From Flavobacterium cheongpyeongense (GTDB taxonomy: Bacteria > Bacteroidota > Bacteroidia > Flavobacteriales > Flavobacteriaceae): 64,000 bases of DNA. Shown one piece after another: positions 42,627 to 52,577 of the stretch (position 1 is the first letter of the stretch; each line of letters begins with the position of its first letter). The stretch is from NCBI RefSeq assembly GCF_003202435.1, contig NZ_QJHK01000008.1:115805-179804 (forward strand). The letters are read 5' to 3'. The notes under the pieces were generated by a model. It was given only the letters and a program-made list of their open reading frames with translations, ran no database searches and had not been told where the DNA came from. A program made the translations under genes and the position numbers.

Positions 42627-43526
42627 ATGAGAGCATTGGTTATTTCTGGTGGCGGTAGTAAAGGCGCATTTGCCGGTGGTGTTGCCCAGTATTTATTAGA
42701 AGTAAAAAAATATCAATACGATTTATTCCTTGGAACTTCAACCGGAAGTTTATTGATTCCGCATCTGGCACTCGGAAATATTGATCAAATTCATTCGATT
42801 TATACGAATGTAAACATGTCGAAGATATTTAATATTTGTCCTTTTGTGGTCAAAGTTAAAGATGGAGTTGATATAGTGACCATTAATCACTTTAATGTTG
42901 TTCGCCAGTTTTTTAAGGGGAAGAGAACTTTTGGAGAAAGTAAAGGTCTAAAAAAATACATTAGAAGTAACTTCTCTCTATCTGATTTCAATCAGTTAAA
43001 AAAGATGAAGAAAGATGTTATAATCACAGTAACCAATTTTACAAAAAACGAAGCCGAATATAAATCAATAAAAGAATGTACTTACGAAGAGTTTTGTGAC
43101 TGGTCCTGGATTTCTAGTAATTATGTCCCTTTTATGAGTCTTGTTGAAAAGGACAATTGCGAGTATGGCGATGGTGGATTTTCAAGTCTGGTTCCCATTC
43201 GTGAAGCAATCAACCGTGGAGCAACAGAAATTGATGTCATTATCCTGGAAACAGAAGTCCATATGGAAAAGACAGTAATCGGAAAAAATCCGTTTTCACT
43301 GATGATCGACTTGTTCCGAATTGCTTTGGATCAGGTTGAGAAACACGATATTGCCATAGGAAAACTAATAGCAAACAATAAGAATGTAAAACTTAATTTA
43401 TATTACACTCCGACAAAGCTGACCAATAACGCCTTGATTTTTAATAAAGAAGTGATGAAGAAGTGGTGGGAACAGGGATATGAATACGCTCAGAATAAGT
43501 CGGAAATTATGAGTGATAATAAGTGA
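42627..43526 (+). CDS. Patatin-like phospholipase
   Basis: A 299-residue acyl hydrolase of the patatin family. The oxyanion loop is GGGSKGAFAGG, the nucleophile serine is in LGTSTGSLL, and the second catalytic residue is the aspartate of YGDGGFSS. These three blocks define the Ser-Asp dyad. There is no signal peptide or beta-barrel, so it is a cytoplasmic or membrane-associated type. Tandem ATAAC repeats lie in the upstream spacer. Substrate lipid unknown. Confidence 0.92.
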   Translation: MRALVISGGGSKGAFAGGVAQYLLEVKKYQYDLFLGTSTGSLLIPHLALGNIDQIHSIYTNVNMSKIFNICPFVVKVKDGVDIVTINHFNVVRQFFKGKRTFGESKGLKKYIRSNFSLSDFNQLKKMKKDVIITVTNFTKNEAEYKSIKECTYEEFCDWSWISSNYVPFMSLVEKDNCEYGDGGFSSLVPIREAINRGATEIDVIILETEVHMEKTVIGKNPFSLMIDLFRIALDQVEKHDIAIGKLIANNKNVKLNLYYTPTKLTNNALIFNKEVMKKWWEQGYEYAQNKSEIMSDNK

Positions 43527-43534
43527 TTTTTTTT

Positions 43535-43688
43535 AGTCCTTAGCTCTTAGTTACTATTTTTTTTTGTAAACTTCTTGATAATTAGAGACTACGGAATTGA
43601 AAAAACTATGTGCGAATAACTAACTGAACTAAGATGTATTAGTTAAGTACAGAAAGAATATACTAAGGACTAAAAAACTAAGGCTTAA
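43535..43688. repeat. AGTCCTTAG-type long inverted repeat
   Basis: AGTCCTTAGCTCTTAGTTACTA (43535-43556, in two pieces) is matched at the far side by TACTAAGGACTAAAAAACTAAG (near 43661-43683). The arms are separated by about 85 bases without a gene. Similar one-sided AGTCCTTAGTG/AGTGATTAGT repeats occur at 19000-19050. Confidence 0.6.
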
Positions 43689-43701
43689 CCACTATAAATT
43701 G

Positions 43702-44223
43702 CTACCAGAGCTCGGCAACCTCATTTTTTATAAATCCTAAAGCAGCATTGCTTGGCGATTGTTTTTCTAATAAATCATTCAAAATCACTTCACGTAATTT
43801 ATCTGCACTGTCAACACGATCGCTCATGGCGGCTTTACGGATCATTTGTATAGTTGAGTTCTTGGCTGTCGTAATAATCGTCCAGCACTCATCAGACATA
43901 TAAATCTGCTGCGTTAAATTATGCTCGAATTCCTGTTCAATCTGGTCAATGATGAAATTTTCGTAATCGTGTTTGTGTTGTGAAATTGGAGCAATCCGAA
44001 TCAATAATTTGGTCAGGTTGATACGCTCCAAAAATAAGGTCATACGCTCGTACGCCTGTAAACGGATTGGCAAGGATTGTTTTTGATAGTCTCTGTTTAA
44101 TAAAAAAGCACGTTTTTTATCATTATTTTTAATATGCAGTTCAAAAAAACGGTAAGCCACAAATCCCGTGATAATGGCTGGTAACGTATAACTCGCTAAT
44201 TCTATAATTCGGGTAAAATCCAT
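43702..44223 (-). CDS. Conserved membrane-anchored protein (DUF7935-like)
   Basis: A 173-residue protein with one N-terminal transmembrane helix (LASYTLPAIITGFVAYRFFE) followed by a long soluble helical region, with RLQAYERMTLFLERINLTKL and FEHNLTQQIYMSDECWTII as recognisable blocks common in Flavobacteriaceae. No catalytic motif. The helix orientation would put the helical domain in the cytoplasm. Function unknown; my family name is tentative. Confidence 0.7.
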   Translation of the reverse strand: MDFTRIIELASYTLPAIITGFVAYRFFELHIKNNDKKRAFLLNRDYQKQSLPIRLQAYERMTLFLERINLTKLLIRIAPISQHKHDYENFIIDQIEQEFEHNLTQQIYMSDECWTIITTAKNSTIQMIRKAAMSDRVDSADKLREVILNDLLEKQSPSNAALGFIKNEVAELW

Positions 44224-44348
44224 TTCAATAATTTTTTAGGCAAAAATATACTTTTTGTAGAGAAATCCATTTTAAATTTTCAGTAATAAATGAATGGAAG
44301 GTGTACTTTTACAACTTGTTTTTTAAAACAGTTCAAATACAATTTTAA

Positions 44349-45116
44349 ATGGATCCTTATAGTATACTTTTTCTATGTCTGGCCGCTTTTGCTGCAGGAT
44401 TTATTGACGCCATTGTTGGAGGAGGAGGATTAATTCAAACCCCAATGGGATTGATTTTATTGCCTAATCTTCCGGTTTCAACAGTTATCGGGACATTAAA
44501 AATTCCGGCTTTTAGTGGTACAGCATTTGCCGCTTTTCAATATCTTAAAAAAGTCGTTATCCAGTGGAGGTTACTTTTAATTATGATGTGCCTTGCAGTT
44601 CCATCAGCATTTCTGGGTTCAACGATATTGACTTTGGTCAGCAATGATTTTATGAAACCTCTTTTGCTTGTGGTTTTGTCTTTGTTATTTGTTTACACGT
44701 ATGCCAAGAAAAATTTTGGTCAGCATTTAGTCAAAGACCATTCACCAACCACTCAGATTATTTATGCAGTTGTTATTAGTGTAATTATTGGCTTTTATGA
44801 CGGATTTATTGGTCCCGGAACCGGAAGCTTTTTTGTAGTTGCTTTTATTGCACTTTTAGGTTTTGACTTTCTGCACGCTTCTGCAAATGCTAAAATGGTA
44901 AATTTGGCAACAAACTTCGGTTCGATTTGTCTTTTCATGCTAAAAGGGAAAATTATCTGGAGTATTGCTATCCCGATGGCAATCAGCAATGGATTTGGTG
45001 GCTGGTTAGGAGCAAAATTGGCCATAAATAAAGGCAATGGTTTTATCAGGGTCTTTTTTCTAATCGTAGTAATCGGAACTCTTATCCGCTTTGCTTATGA
45101 TGTTTTTTTCAAATGA
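44349..45116 (+). CDS. TauE/SafE-family permease
   Basis: A 255-residue integral membrane protein with about seven or eight transmembrane helices. The family start FAAGFIDAIVGGGGLIQTP and its second-half repeat IIGFYDGFIGPGTGSFF are both present, as expected for the two-repeat TauE/SafE architecture. Members export sulfite, sulfoacetate or related organosulfur anions; the substrate cannot be told here. No sulfur genes are adjacent. Confidence 0.92.
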   Translation: MDPYSILFLCLAAFAAGFIDAIVGGGGLIQTPMGLILLPNLPVSTVIGTLKIPAFSGTAFAAFQYLKKVVIQWRLLLIMMCLAVPSAFLGSTILTLVSNDFMKPLLLVVLSLLFVYTYAKKNFGQHLVKDHSPTTQIIYAVVISVIIGFYDGFIGPGTGSFFVVAFIALLGFDFLHASANAKMVNLATNFGSICLFMLKGKIIWSIAIPMAISNGFGGWLGAKLAINKGNGFIRVFFLIVVIGTLIRFAYDVFFK

Positions 45117-45193
45117 TTTTTTCAAGAGGATAAAAAATGAATTGCTAAATATCAAATAAGGACAATTATCAACCAATCAAACAGCCTTTATAG

Positions 45194-47329
45194 ATGAAAA
45201 ATAAATTAATAATCATATTAACTTTTTTGTTACTCTTTCCGTTTTGCGTTTTTTCTCAAATCTATGTTTCTCCTGCAGGAAAAGTCGAAAATAAGGGATC
45301 TATTGATAGTCCGACAACATTGCAAAACGCTATTAATAAAGTAGCTTCTGGGCAAACGATTTATGTGCGTGGAGGAATTTACTCAATAGCCTCAACCATT
45401 TTTATTTCAAGAGAAAATAGCGGAACGGCTGGAAATCTGAAACATATAGAAGCTTATCCTGATGAAACCCCAATTCTTGATTTTTCGGCTCAAAAAGAAA
45501 TTAATGAAAACAAAGGAATTGTTCTGGATGGCTGTTATTGGTATTTTAAAGGAATTATTATTAGAAAAGCCGGAGACAATGGGATGCTTCTTTCTGGAAA
45601 TTATAATACGATTGACAATTGTATATTTGAAAAAAACAGAGATAGTGGTCTTCAAATTAGCAGATACTCTGCTGCTTACACTACAATTGATCAATGGCCT
45701 TCAAATAACTTAATTCTGAACTGCGAATCATTTGATAATAAAGATTTATTGGCAGAAAATGCAGATGGTTTTGCTGCAAAATTGACTTGTGGCCAGGGTA
45801 ATATTTTTCGGGGCTGTATTTCACATCATAATAGTGATGATGGCTGGGACTTATATACCAAAAAGAAAACTGGTCCGATCGGGGCTGTTTTATTTGAAAG
45901 TTGCGTAGCCTATAATAATGGGACACTTACAAACGGAAGCACAACGAAAACCGGAGATAAAAATGGTTTTAAATTAGGGGGAGAAGGCATTCCTGTAAAT
46001 CATATTCTGCATCGCTGTGTAGCTTTTGGAAATGGGCAACATGGTTTTACAGACAATAATAATCTTGGGGCTATCGAAATGACAAATAACACCTCGTATA
46101 ATAATAAAAGTAACGGTTTCGGTTTTCGTCCTGGAGGGAAACATCAATTCAGGAATAACATTTCCTATAAATCATTTAAGGATAAAAACTTTGGAAAAGA
46201 TGTCGAAAATTCTAATGTTTGGTGGATTAAAGGAAGTACTAATGGAAGAAATCCTGCACTTGTAATAAGTGATGATGATTTTGTTTCTTTGATTGTTCCT
46301 GCTGTTCTTAAAAACGAAGATGGAAGTCCAGATCTAGGTGATTTTCTGGCATTAAAGGCGACAAGCGATTTTATTGATGCAGGAGTACAGGCAAACGGAA
46401 TAGAATTTAACGGAACAGCACCTGATCTTGGCGCAAGAGAATTAGGTGCTGAGCAAAAAACGGATTTTGTGTTAAAAACTATGGTAAAGCCATTGATGAG
46501 CGGAAATGTAGCTGTAAATCCTGATAAAACAATTTATGATCCAGGTGAAGTTATAACATTGACAGCAAAACCAGCTGATAATTTTGTATTCAAATCATGG
46601 AGTAATGGAGAAACAGCTACAACCACAACTATTAAAATGGAGGCAAATAAAGCGATTACTGCCAATTTTAAAAGTACACTGCCGGCAGCTTATCTTTTGA
46701 CTACATCAATCACACCAACTGAGGGAGGAACAATAGCAATAAATCCGAACAAACCAACTTATACAGAAGGAGAACTGGTAACACTTACCGCTATTCCTTC
46801 AAAAGGAAATGAATTAAAATCATGGAGTTCCGGCGGTAGTGAAGAAGAGACAACAATCATCATGACTGAAGATACAGGAATTACAGCAACTTTTGGTGAG
46901 AAACTTACAGGAACTCATACATTAAGAATCGAAGAATTAGCCTTGGGCTATTGTGCTCATGAAGGTACAATAGCCATTAACTCCAGTGCAGATAATAAAA
47001 AAGTAACGAATATTGCTGATGCTTCCGGTAAAGGAATAAATTATGCTCTTAAGGTACCAACTTCAGGACTGTATACTATTATATTTCGATATGTACATAG
47101 AGGAAAAACGACAACTGCAAAACTTAAGATAAATGCGACAGATGTAATTGATTTGTCATTTCCTATAACCTCCAGTACAACCCAATTTGCTACAACTATA
47201 CCCATAAATATTAATTTAGTTAAAGGTGTAAATACAATTCGATTAGAAACAGTCGATGCTTTAAGCTTTGCAAATATTGACTGGATGGAAATTACTGGAG
47301 AAGCACCGTTAGGAGAATCTTGTTATTGA
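45194..47329 (+). CDS. PL9-like pectate lyase with repeat and carbohydrate-binding-like domains
   Basis: A 711-residue secreted protein with signal peptide (IIILTFLLLFPFCVFSQ). Residues 25-410 form a right-handed parallel beta-helix with NADGFAAKLTCGQGNIFRG and SHHNSDDGWDLYTKK, the block characteristic of family 9 polysaccharide lyases, which cleave polygalacturonate by elimination with calcium. Two divergent InlB-type repeats follow (about 430-495 and 500-575, each with LTAxPxxxxxxKSWS). The C-terminal about 125 residues resemble a CBM6/35-type jelly roll (YTIIFRYVHRGKTTT). No clear type IX secretion tail is seen. It should depolymerise plant pectin outside the cell. Confidence 0.87.
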   Translation: MKNKLIIILTFLLLFPFCVFSQIYVSPAGKVENKGSIDSPTTLQNAINKVASGQTIYVRGGIYSIASTIFISRENSGTAGNLKHIEAYPDETPILDFSAQKEINENKGIVLDGCYWYFKGIIIRKAGDNGMLLSGNYNTIDNCIFEKNRDSGLQISRYSAAYTTIDQWPSNNLILNCESFDNKDLLAENADGFAAKLTCGQGNIFRGCISHHNSDDGWDLYTKKKTGPIGAVLFESCVAYNNGTLTNGSTTKTGDKNGFKLGGEGIPVNHILHRCVAFGNGQHGFTDNNNLGAIEMTNNTSYNNKSNGFGFRPGGKHQFRNNISYKSFKDKNFGKDVENSNVWWIKGSTNGRNPALVISDDDFVSLIVPAVLKNEDGSPDLGDFLALKATSDFIDAGVQANGIEFNGTAPDLGARELGAEQKTDFVLKTMVKPLMSGNVAVNPDKTIYDPGEVITLTAKPADNFVFKSWSNGETATTTTIKMEANKAITANFKSTLPAAYLLTTSITPTEGGTIAINPNKPTYTEGELVTLTAIPSKGNELKSWSSGGSEEETTIIMTEDTGITATFGEKLTGTHTLRIEELALGYCAHEGTIAINSSADNKKVTNIADASGKGINYALKVPTSGLYTIIFRYVHRGKTTTAKLKINATDVIDLSFPITSSTTQFATTIPININLVKGVNTIRLETVDALSFANIDWMEITGEAPLGESCY

Positions 47330-47363
47330 TTAATAAGAAAACCAAAACCATTTTCTTAAATTC

Positions 47364-47398
47364 AAAACCGCTACAAATCTTAGAGAGTGGTTTTTTAT
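47364..47398 (+). terminator. Terminator of the pectate lyase gene
   Basis: AAAACCGCT and AGTGGTTTT pair with one G-T pair, followed by a T-run. Confidence 0.7.
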
Positions 47399-47464
47399 TT
47401 TGGTCTTTTTCTCTTTAAACATATTTTGATTTTTACAGAATTAAGATTCTAAGAGTTTAATTCT

Positions 47465-47472
47465 TATTTTTG
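47465..47472 (+). promoter_or_regulatory. -7 box of the helicase gene
   Basis: TATTTTTG, 20 bases upstream of ATG 47493. No -33 TTG at normal distance. Confidence 0.5.
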
Positions 47473-47492
47473 CATAAAAGGAAAACAATTTC

Positions 47493-49829
47493 ATGCAGAA
47501 TTATATTGATCAGCTCAACGAAGCACAACGAGAACCTGTTTTACAAAAAGACGGACCAATGATTATTATCGCTGGTGCAGGTTCAGGAAAAACCCGTGTT
47601 TTGACAATCAGAATTGCTTATTTGATGCATCAGGGAATTGATGCATTCAATATACTTTCACTCACATTTACCAACAAAGCAGCCCGTGAAATGAAGCACA
47701 GGATTTCGGCAATTGTGGGAGCCAGTGAAGCAAAAAACCTATGGATGGGAACTTTTCACTCTGTTTTTGCGCGTATTCTTCGTTCAGAATCAGAACATTT
47801 GGGCTATCCCTCAAACTTTACCATTTATGACTCACAGGATTCGGCAAGGCTTATTTCGTCTATTATAAAAGAAATGCAGCTGGATCGTGATATTTATAAA
47901 CCGAAACAGGTTTTAGGACGAATTTCTTCTTATAAAAACAGTTTGATTACGGTAAAAGCTTATTTCAATAACCCGGAATTGATGGAAGCGGATGCAATGG
48001 CAAAAAAACCTCGGTTGGGCGAAATTTATCAGCAATATGTGGAGCGTTGCTTTAAAGCCGGAGCAATGGATTTTGATGATTTACTGCTGAAAACTAATGA
48101 ATTACTGACTCGTTTTCCGGAAGTTTTAGCCAAGTATCAGAATCGTTTTCGTTATATTCTTGTAGATGAGTACCAAGATACCAATCACTCCCAATATTTA
48201 ATTGTTCGCGCTTTGTCTGATAGGTTTCAGAATATTTGTGTAGTTGGAGATGATGCACAGAGTATTTACGCTTTCCGTGGAGCGAATATCAATAACATTC
48301 TAAATTTCCAAAAGGATTATGAAGGGGTGAAGATGTTTCGTCTGGAGCAAAATTACCGCTCAACACGAAACATTGTAGAAGCGGCAAATACTGTAATGGA
48401 AAATAATAAAACCAAACTGGATAAAGTAGTTTGGACTGCAAACGATTTTGGACCGAAAGTAAAAGTGCACAGAAGCCTGACGGATGCTGAAGAAGGACGA
48501 TTTGTTGCCAGTACTATTTTTGAACAAAAAATGCAAAATCAATTGCACAATGGTGCTTTTGCCATTTTATACCGAACCAATGCGCAATCCCGTGCAATAG
48601 AGGACGCCTTGAGAAAAAGGGATATTCCGTATCGAATTTATGGTGGATTGTCTTTTTATCAGCGTAAGGAAATCAAAGATGTTTTATGTTATTTACGTTT
48701 AGTGATCAATCCAAAAGATGAAGAAGCACTGATTCGTGTTATCAATTATCCGGCACGCGGAATTGGAGACACAACTGTTGAAAAATTAACCATTGCAGCC
48801 AATCATTACAAACGATCTATTTGGGAAGTAATGGTAAATATCGATAAAATTGATTTAAAACTAAATGCAGGAACAAAGAATAAACTGAAAGATTTTGTTA
48901 CGATGATCCAGAGTTTTCAGGTAATTGACCAGAATCAGGATGCTTTTTATATTACAGATCATGTTGCCAAAAAAACAGGTTTGGTTCAGGAGCTGAAAAA
49001 AGATGCTACTCCTGAAGGAATGGCGAAAATTCAGAATATTGAAGAGCTTTTAAACGGTATAAAAGATTTTACAGAAGGACAAAAAGAAATTGACGGAGCA
49101 AGAGGAGCATTATCTGAATTTATGGAAGACGTTGCCCTGGCTACCGATTTGGATAAAGATACATCTGATGAAGATCGTGTTGCCTTAATGACAATTCACT
49201 TAGCAAAAGGACTTGAATTCCCTCATGTTTTTGTAGTCGGAATGGAAGAAGATTTGTTTCCGAGTGCCATGAGTATGAGTACCCGAAGCGAATTAGAGGA
49301 AGAACGGCGCTTGTTTTATGTAGCTTTGACACGTGCAGAGCATCAGGCATATTTAACTTACGCACAATCCCGCTACCGCTGGGGAAAATTGACAGATAGT
49401 GAACCATCCCGTTTTATTGAAGAAATTGATGGGCAGTATTTAGAATTTTTAACACCCTCAGAAAGCAATTATCGCTATAAACCAACTATTGACAGTGATA
49501 TTTTTGGAGATGTCGATAAATCTAAATTACGTTTATCAAAACCCATTGGAGGAACACCTCCAAAATATATAACGGATAATGAACCGAAACCGGATTTCAA
49601 TATTCGAAAATTAAAACCTGTAGCAGGAACGAATCCGAATGCTGCAGCAACAAATTTATTTGATAACAAATTAACTATTGGGAATATTGTAATGCACGAA
49701 CGTTTTGGTAAGGGTGAAATAGTCAATCTTGAAGGTGTTGGGGCTGATAAAAAAGCTGAAATAAAATTTGAAGTAGGAGGAATTAAGAAACTACTATTGA
49801 GATTTGCTAAATTAGATATCGTAGGATAA
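47493..49829 (+). CDS. uvrD: UvrD/PcrA-type superfamily I DNA helicase
   Basis: A 778-residue 3'-5' DNA helicase with the SF1A motif set: Q motif LNEAQREPV, Walker A GAGSGKTR (28-35), LTFTNKAAREMKHRI (Ia), YILVDEYQDTN (II), VVGDDAQSIYAFRGA (III), LEQNYRST (IV), IHLAKGLEFPHVFVVG (V) and EERRLFYVALTRA (VI). The C-terminal tail ends in a Tudor-like domain (IVMHERFGKGEIVNLEG). It takes part in nucleotide excision and mismatch repair and in clearing proteins from DNA. Confidence 0.96.
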   Translation: MQNYIDQLNEAQREPVLQKDGPMIIIAGAGSGKTRVLTIRIAYLMHQGIDAFNILSLTFTNKAAREMKHRISAIVGASEAKNLWMGTFHSVFARILRSESEHLGYPSNFTIYDSQDSARLISSIIKEMQLDRDIYKPKQVLGRISSYKNSLITVKAYFNNPELMEADAMAKKPRLGEIYQQYVERCFKAGAMDFDDLLLKTNELLTRFPEVLAKYQNRFRYILVDEYQDTNHSQYLIVRALSDRFQNICVVGDDAQSIYAFRGANINNILNFQKDYEGVKMFRLEQNYRSTRNIVEAANTVMENNKTKLDKVVWTANDFGPKVKVHRSLTDAEEGRFVASTIFEQKMQNQLHNGAFAILYRTNAQSRAIEDALRKRDIPYRIYGGLSFYQRKEIKDVLCYLRLVINPKDEEALIRVINYPARGIGDTTVEKLTIAANHYKRSIWEVMVNIDKIDLKLNAGTKNKLKDFVTMIQSFQVIDQNQDAFYITDHVAKKTGLVQELKKDATPEGMAKIQNIEELLNGIKDFTEGQKEIDGARGALSEFMEDVALATDLDKDTSDEDRVALMTIHLAKGLEFPHVFVVGMEEDLFPSAMSMSTRSELEEERRLFYVALTRAEHQAYLTYAQSRYRWGKLTDSEPSRFIEEIDGQYLEFLTPSESNYRYKPTIDSDIFGDVDKSKLRLSKPIGGTPPKYITDNEPKPDFNIRKLKPVAGTNPNAAATNLFDNKLTIGNIVMHERFGKGEIVNLEGVGADKKAEIKFEVGGIKKLLLRFAKLDIVG

Positions 49830-49833
49830 TAAT

Positions 49834-49877
49834 GTTCCAGATTTCAAGTTGCCATGGCTTAACTTGAAACCTGAAAC
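49834..49877. repeat. GTTTCAAG-type inverted repeat
   Basis: CAGATTTCAAGTT and AACTTGAAACCTG pair around GCCATGGCTT (itself a palindrome), between the helicase stop and the next start. Same family as 5521, 12453 and 53057. Confidence 0.75.
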
Positions 49878-49897
49878 AAATTAAACAAAAAAAGAAA

Positions 49898-50518
49898 ATG
49901 GCCGAATTTATAAAAATATATCCCGATAAACCAAGTGAAGCTGCACTTGCAAAAGTGGTAAAAGTTCTTCAGAATGGTGGATTGGTAATTTACCCAACCG
50001 ATACCGTTTACGGATTAGGTTGTGATATTACTAATTCGCGGGCTTTGGAAAAAATTGCAAAAATTAAAGGAGTTAAATTAGAAAAAGCAAATTTCTCTTT
50101 TATCTGTCATGATCTTAGTAATCTGTCAGATTATGTTCGTCAGATAGATACGGCTACTTTTAAAATTTTAAAAAGAGCGTTGCCCGGGCCCTATACATTT
50201 ATTTTACCAGGTAATAATAATCTTCCTAAAGAGTTTAAAAAGAAAACAACTGTCGGAATACGTGTTCCGGATAATAATATTATTCTTGAAATCGTGAGAC
50301 AATTGGGAAACCCTGTAGTTTCAACTTCTATTCGTGATGAAGATGATGTGATTGAATATACGACCGATCCGGAATTAATCTTTGAGAAATGGCAAAATTT
50401 GGTTGATTTAGTTATAGATGGTGGTTATGGTGACAATGTAGGTTCAACAATTATAGATCTTTCAGAACATGAGCCGGTAATTATCAGAGAAGGCAAGGGT
50501 GATGTTGATATTTTGTAA
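49898..50518 (+). CDS. Sua5/YciO/YrdC-family L-threonylcarbamoyladenylate synthase-like protein
   Basis: A 206-residue YrdC-domain protein. Conserved blocks are GGLVIYPTDTVYGLGCD, KRALPGPYTFILPG, TVGIRVPDN and NPVVSTSIRDED. The family makes threonylcarbamoyl-AMP for the t6A modification of tRNA. The sequence leans towards the YciO branch (single domain of about 206 residues), whose biochemical role is less certain, so a definite t6A role is not claimed. It is separated from the helicase gene by the repeat at 49834. Confidence 0.87.
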   Translation: MAEFIKIYPDKPSEAALAKVVKVLQNGGLVIYPTDTVYGLGCDITNSRALEKIAKIKGVKLEKANFSFICHDLSNLSDYVRQIDTATFKILKRALPGPYTFILPGNNNLPKEFKKKTTVGIRVPDNNIILEIVRQLGNPVVSTSIRDEDDVIEYTTDPELIFEKWQNLVDLVIDGGYGDNVGSTIIDLSEHEPVIIREGKGDVDIL

Positions 50519-50617
50519 AAAAAAACTTAAACAAAGAGGCGTTCAAACAAAAAATATTACTAACTTTATTCTTTGTTAAATTTAGTTAATTAAAAAAGTT
50601 TATCCTTCCGGATACTA

Positions 50618-50645
50618 AAAAAGCAGGTCATTAGACCTGCTTTTT
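50618..50645. terminator. Bidirectional terminator between convergent genes
   Basis: GCAGGTC and GACCTGC form a perfect stem around ATTA, flanked by an A-run on the left and a T-run on the right. Confidence 0.9.
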
Positions 50646-50670
50646 CTGTAACATCAGTATTAACGATAAA

Positions 50671-51504
50671 TTATTTTGCCTGTTTTTTCATTTCTTTTTC
50701 GATCATATCATAGAACTGATCGATTTTTGGCATCACAACAATGCGCGTTCTTCTGTTTTTTCCTTTGTTTTCCGGAGTATCGTTTGCTACTAACGGAACA
50801 TATGAACTTCTACCTGCAGCAATTAATTTGGCAGGATTAACTCCTAGATCATTTGTTAAGACTCTAACGATTGATGTTGAGCGTTTTACACTCAAATCCC
50901 AGTTATCAAGTAAAACTCCGTTGCTTCTGTAAGGAACATTATCTGTATGCCCTTCAACCATACATTCAAAATCCGGTTTATCATTAACTACTTTTGCAAC
51001 TTTAGCTAAAACACCTTTTGCAGCATCAGTAACTTCATAGCTGCCACTTTTAAATAATAATTTGTCTGCGATAGAGATAAATACAACCCCTTTTTCAACG
51101 TTGATTTCAATATCCGGATCATTGATTCCAACAGCACCTTTTAGACTTGTAACTAAAGCCAAAGTAACACTGTCTTTCTTCGTTAAAGCATCCTGAAGTC
51201 TGGATATTTTTAAATCTTTTTCTTTTAAACTTTCTAAAGATTTTTCAAGATTTTCAGCTCCTTTTGTAGTTAATACAGTTAAATCTTTTGAGCTGTTTAT
51301 TAAATCCTGATTGTGCTCTTTATAACTAGCAGCAGTAGCAGCCAGACCGGCTTTTTCTTCCAGACAGGCATTTAATTTGACAGTACAAGAATTTAATAAA
51401 TCCTGAGTCTCTTTGTTTTTAGCTTCTAATTCAGCATATTTCTTTTTAGAAACACACGAAGTTAAGGCCATTAGTACGGATAGCGCAATTACTATTTTTC
51501 TCAT
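50671..51504 (-). CDS. OmpA-family peptidoglycan-associated lipoprotein
   Basis: A 277-residue lipoprotein with lipobox ending at Cys17 (VLMALTSCVSKK). A long coiled coil (20-120) is followed by an OmpA/MotB peptidoglycan-binding domain (140-265) with VVNDKPDFECMVEGHTDNVP and SVKRSTSIVRVL, ending GKNRRTRIVVMP. The conserved aspartate and arginine of the diaminopimelate pocket are present. It should tether the outer membrane or its neighbours to the cell wall. The upstream -7 box is at 51535. Confidence 0.92.
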   Translation of the reverse strand: MRKIVIALSVLMALTSCVSKKKYAELEAKNKETQDLLNSCTVKLNACLEEKAGLAATAASYKEHNQDLINSSKDLTVLTTKGAENLEKSLESLKEKDLKISRLQDALTKKDSVTLALVTSLKGAVGINDPDIEINVEKGVVFISIADKLLFKSGSYEVTDAAKGVLAKVAKVVNDKPDFECMVEGHTDNVPYRSNGVLLDNWDLSVKRSTSIVRVLTNDLGVNPAKLIAAGRSSYVPLVANDTPENKGKNRRTRIVVMPKIDQFYDMIEKEMKKQAK

Positions 51505-51534
51505 AAATGTTAAATTTAATTATACGTTGTTTTA

Positions 51535-51542
51535 CAAATTTA
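51535..51542 (-). promoter_or_regulatory. -7 box of the OmpA lipoprotein gene
   Basis: TAAATTTG on the minus strand, 31 bases before ATG 51504; it overlaps the stop codon of the upstream glycosyltransferase gene. Confidence 0.55.
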
Positions 51543-52559
51543 GTTTTTAATATTTTGATTTCTGTTAAAGATTTCTTTAAAAAAAACCAATTTCTTTATA
51601 TAATATATGAAAACGACACTTTTTATAGTGTAGTATTTTTGTATTTGAAAATTCCCTCTCTTTTTTAGATAAATCATTGACAAAGAGTAAAATGAAAAAT
51701 GAGCATGCAAAATTGCAAGTGTGTGCTTAATTTTTCCTTGTGTTAAAAATCTTATTCCTGCAATTCCGTCAAGTATCATTCTGAAGAAAATGATAAAAAA
51801 CAAGCCTTTTTTAGGTAGGTTTTTGACCATCATCAGTAATGAATTTCGAAAATTCAAATACGTTTTTTTTGGATTCCCTTGTTGAAGTGTCGCACCTCCA
51901 ACATGATAAACAACGGAATCTGAATTGTATTTAATAGTATGTCCTGCGTTTAAAGCACGCCAGCATAAATCAATCTCTTCCTGATGTGCAAAAAAAGATT
52001 CATCAAATCCTCCTAATTCATCATAAACTCGTTTCCTTATAAAAAAACAAGCACCTGACGCCCAGAATATCTCGCAGTTGTCATCATATTGGCCATTGTC
52101 TTTTTCGATAGTGTCAAAAATTCTGCCACGACAAAAAGGATACCCATATTTATCAATAAAACCGCCAGCAGCTCCGGCATATTCAAAATATTCTTTATTT
52201 TTAAAATCAAGAATTTTAGGCTGAATAATAGCTGTTTTATTTTCAATGTCAAAGTTTTTTAAAATAGGTTTTAACCAATTTTCTGTTACTTCAATATCCG
52301 AATTGACTAAGGCATAAATTTCGGCATTTACGTCCTTTAAGGCATCATTGTAGCCTTTTGCAAAACCATGATTTCCACTGTTTTTTATGATTTTGATAGC
52401 AGGAAAATTGTTTTGAACAAATCGGATAGAATCATCTGTAGAAGCATTATCTGCTACATATATTGTAGCTCCTTGAGAAAATTGAATCACTGATGGCAAA
52501 AATTGTTCTAATAATTTTATTCCATTCCAATTTAAAATGACAACTGCAATTTTATCCAA
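51540..52559 (-). CDS. Family 2 glycosyltransferase
   Basis: A 339-residue GT2 enzyme. The N-terminal nucleotide-sugar domain has AVVILNWNGIKLLEQFLPSV, YVADNASTDDS, IYALVNSDIEVTENWL (the NSD motif binding metal and nucleotide) and GFDESFFAHQEEIDLCWRAL with a likely catalytic acidic residue. The C-terminal 90 residues have hydrophobic stretches, suggesting membrane association. It resembles rhamnosyltransferase-like members acting on surface polysaccharide. Acceptor unknown. Confidence 0.92.
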   Translation of the reverse strand: MDKIAVVILNWNGIKLLEQFLPSVIQFSQGATIYVADNASTDDSIRFVQNNFPAIKIIKNSGNHGFAKGYNDALKDVNAEIYALVNSDIEVTENWLKPILKNFDIENKTAIIQPKILDFKNKEYFEYAGAAGGFIDKYGYPFCRGRIFDTIEKDNGQYDDNCEIFWASGACFFIRKRVYDELGGFDESFFAHQEEIDLCWRALNAGHTIKYNSDSVVYHVGGATLQQGNPKKTYLNFRNSLLMMVKNLPKKGLFFIIFFRMILDGIAGIRFLTQGKIKHTLAILHAHFSFYSLSMIYLKKRGNFQIQKYYTIKSVVFIYYIKKLVFFKEIFNRNQNIKN

Positions 52560-52577
52560 AAGTATTTTTTTTATAAT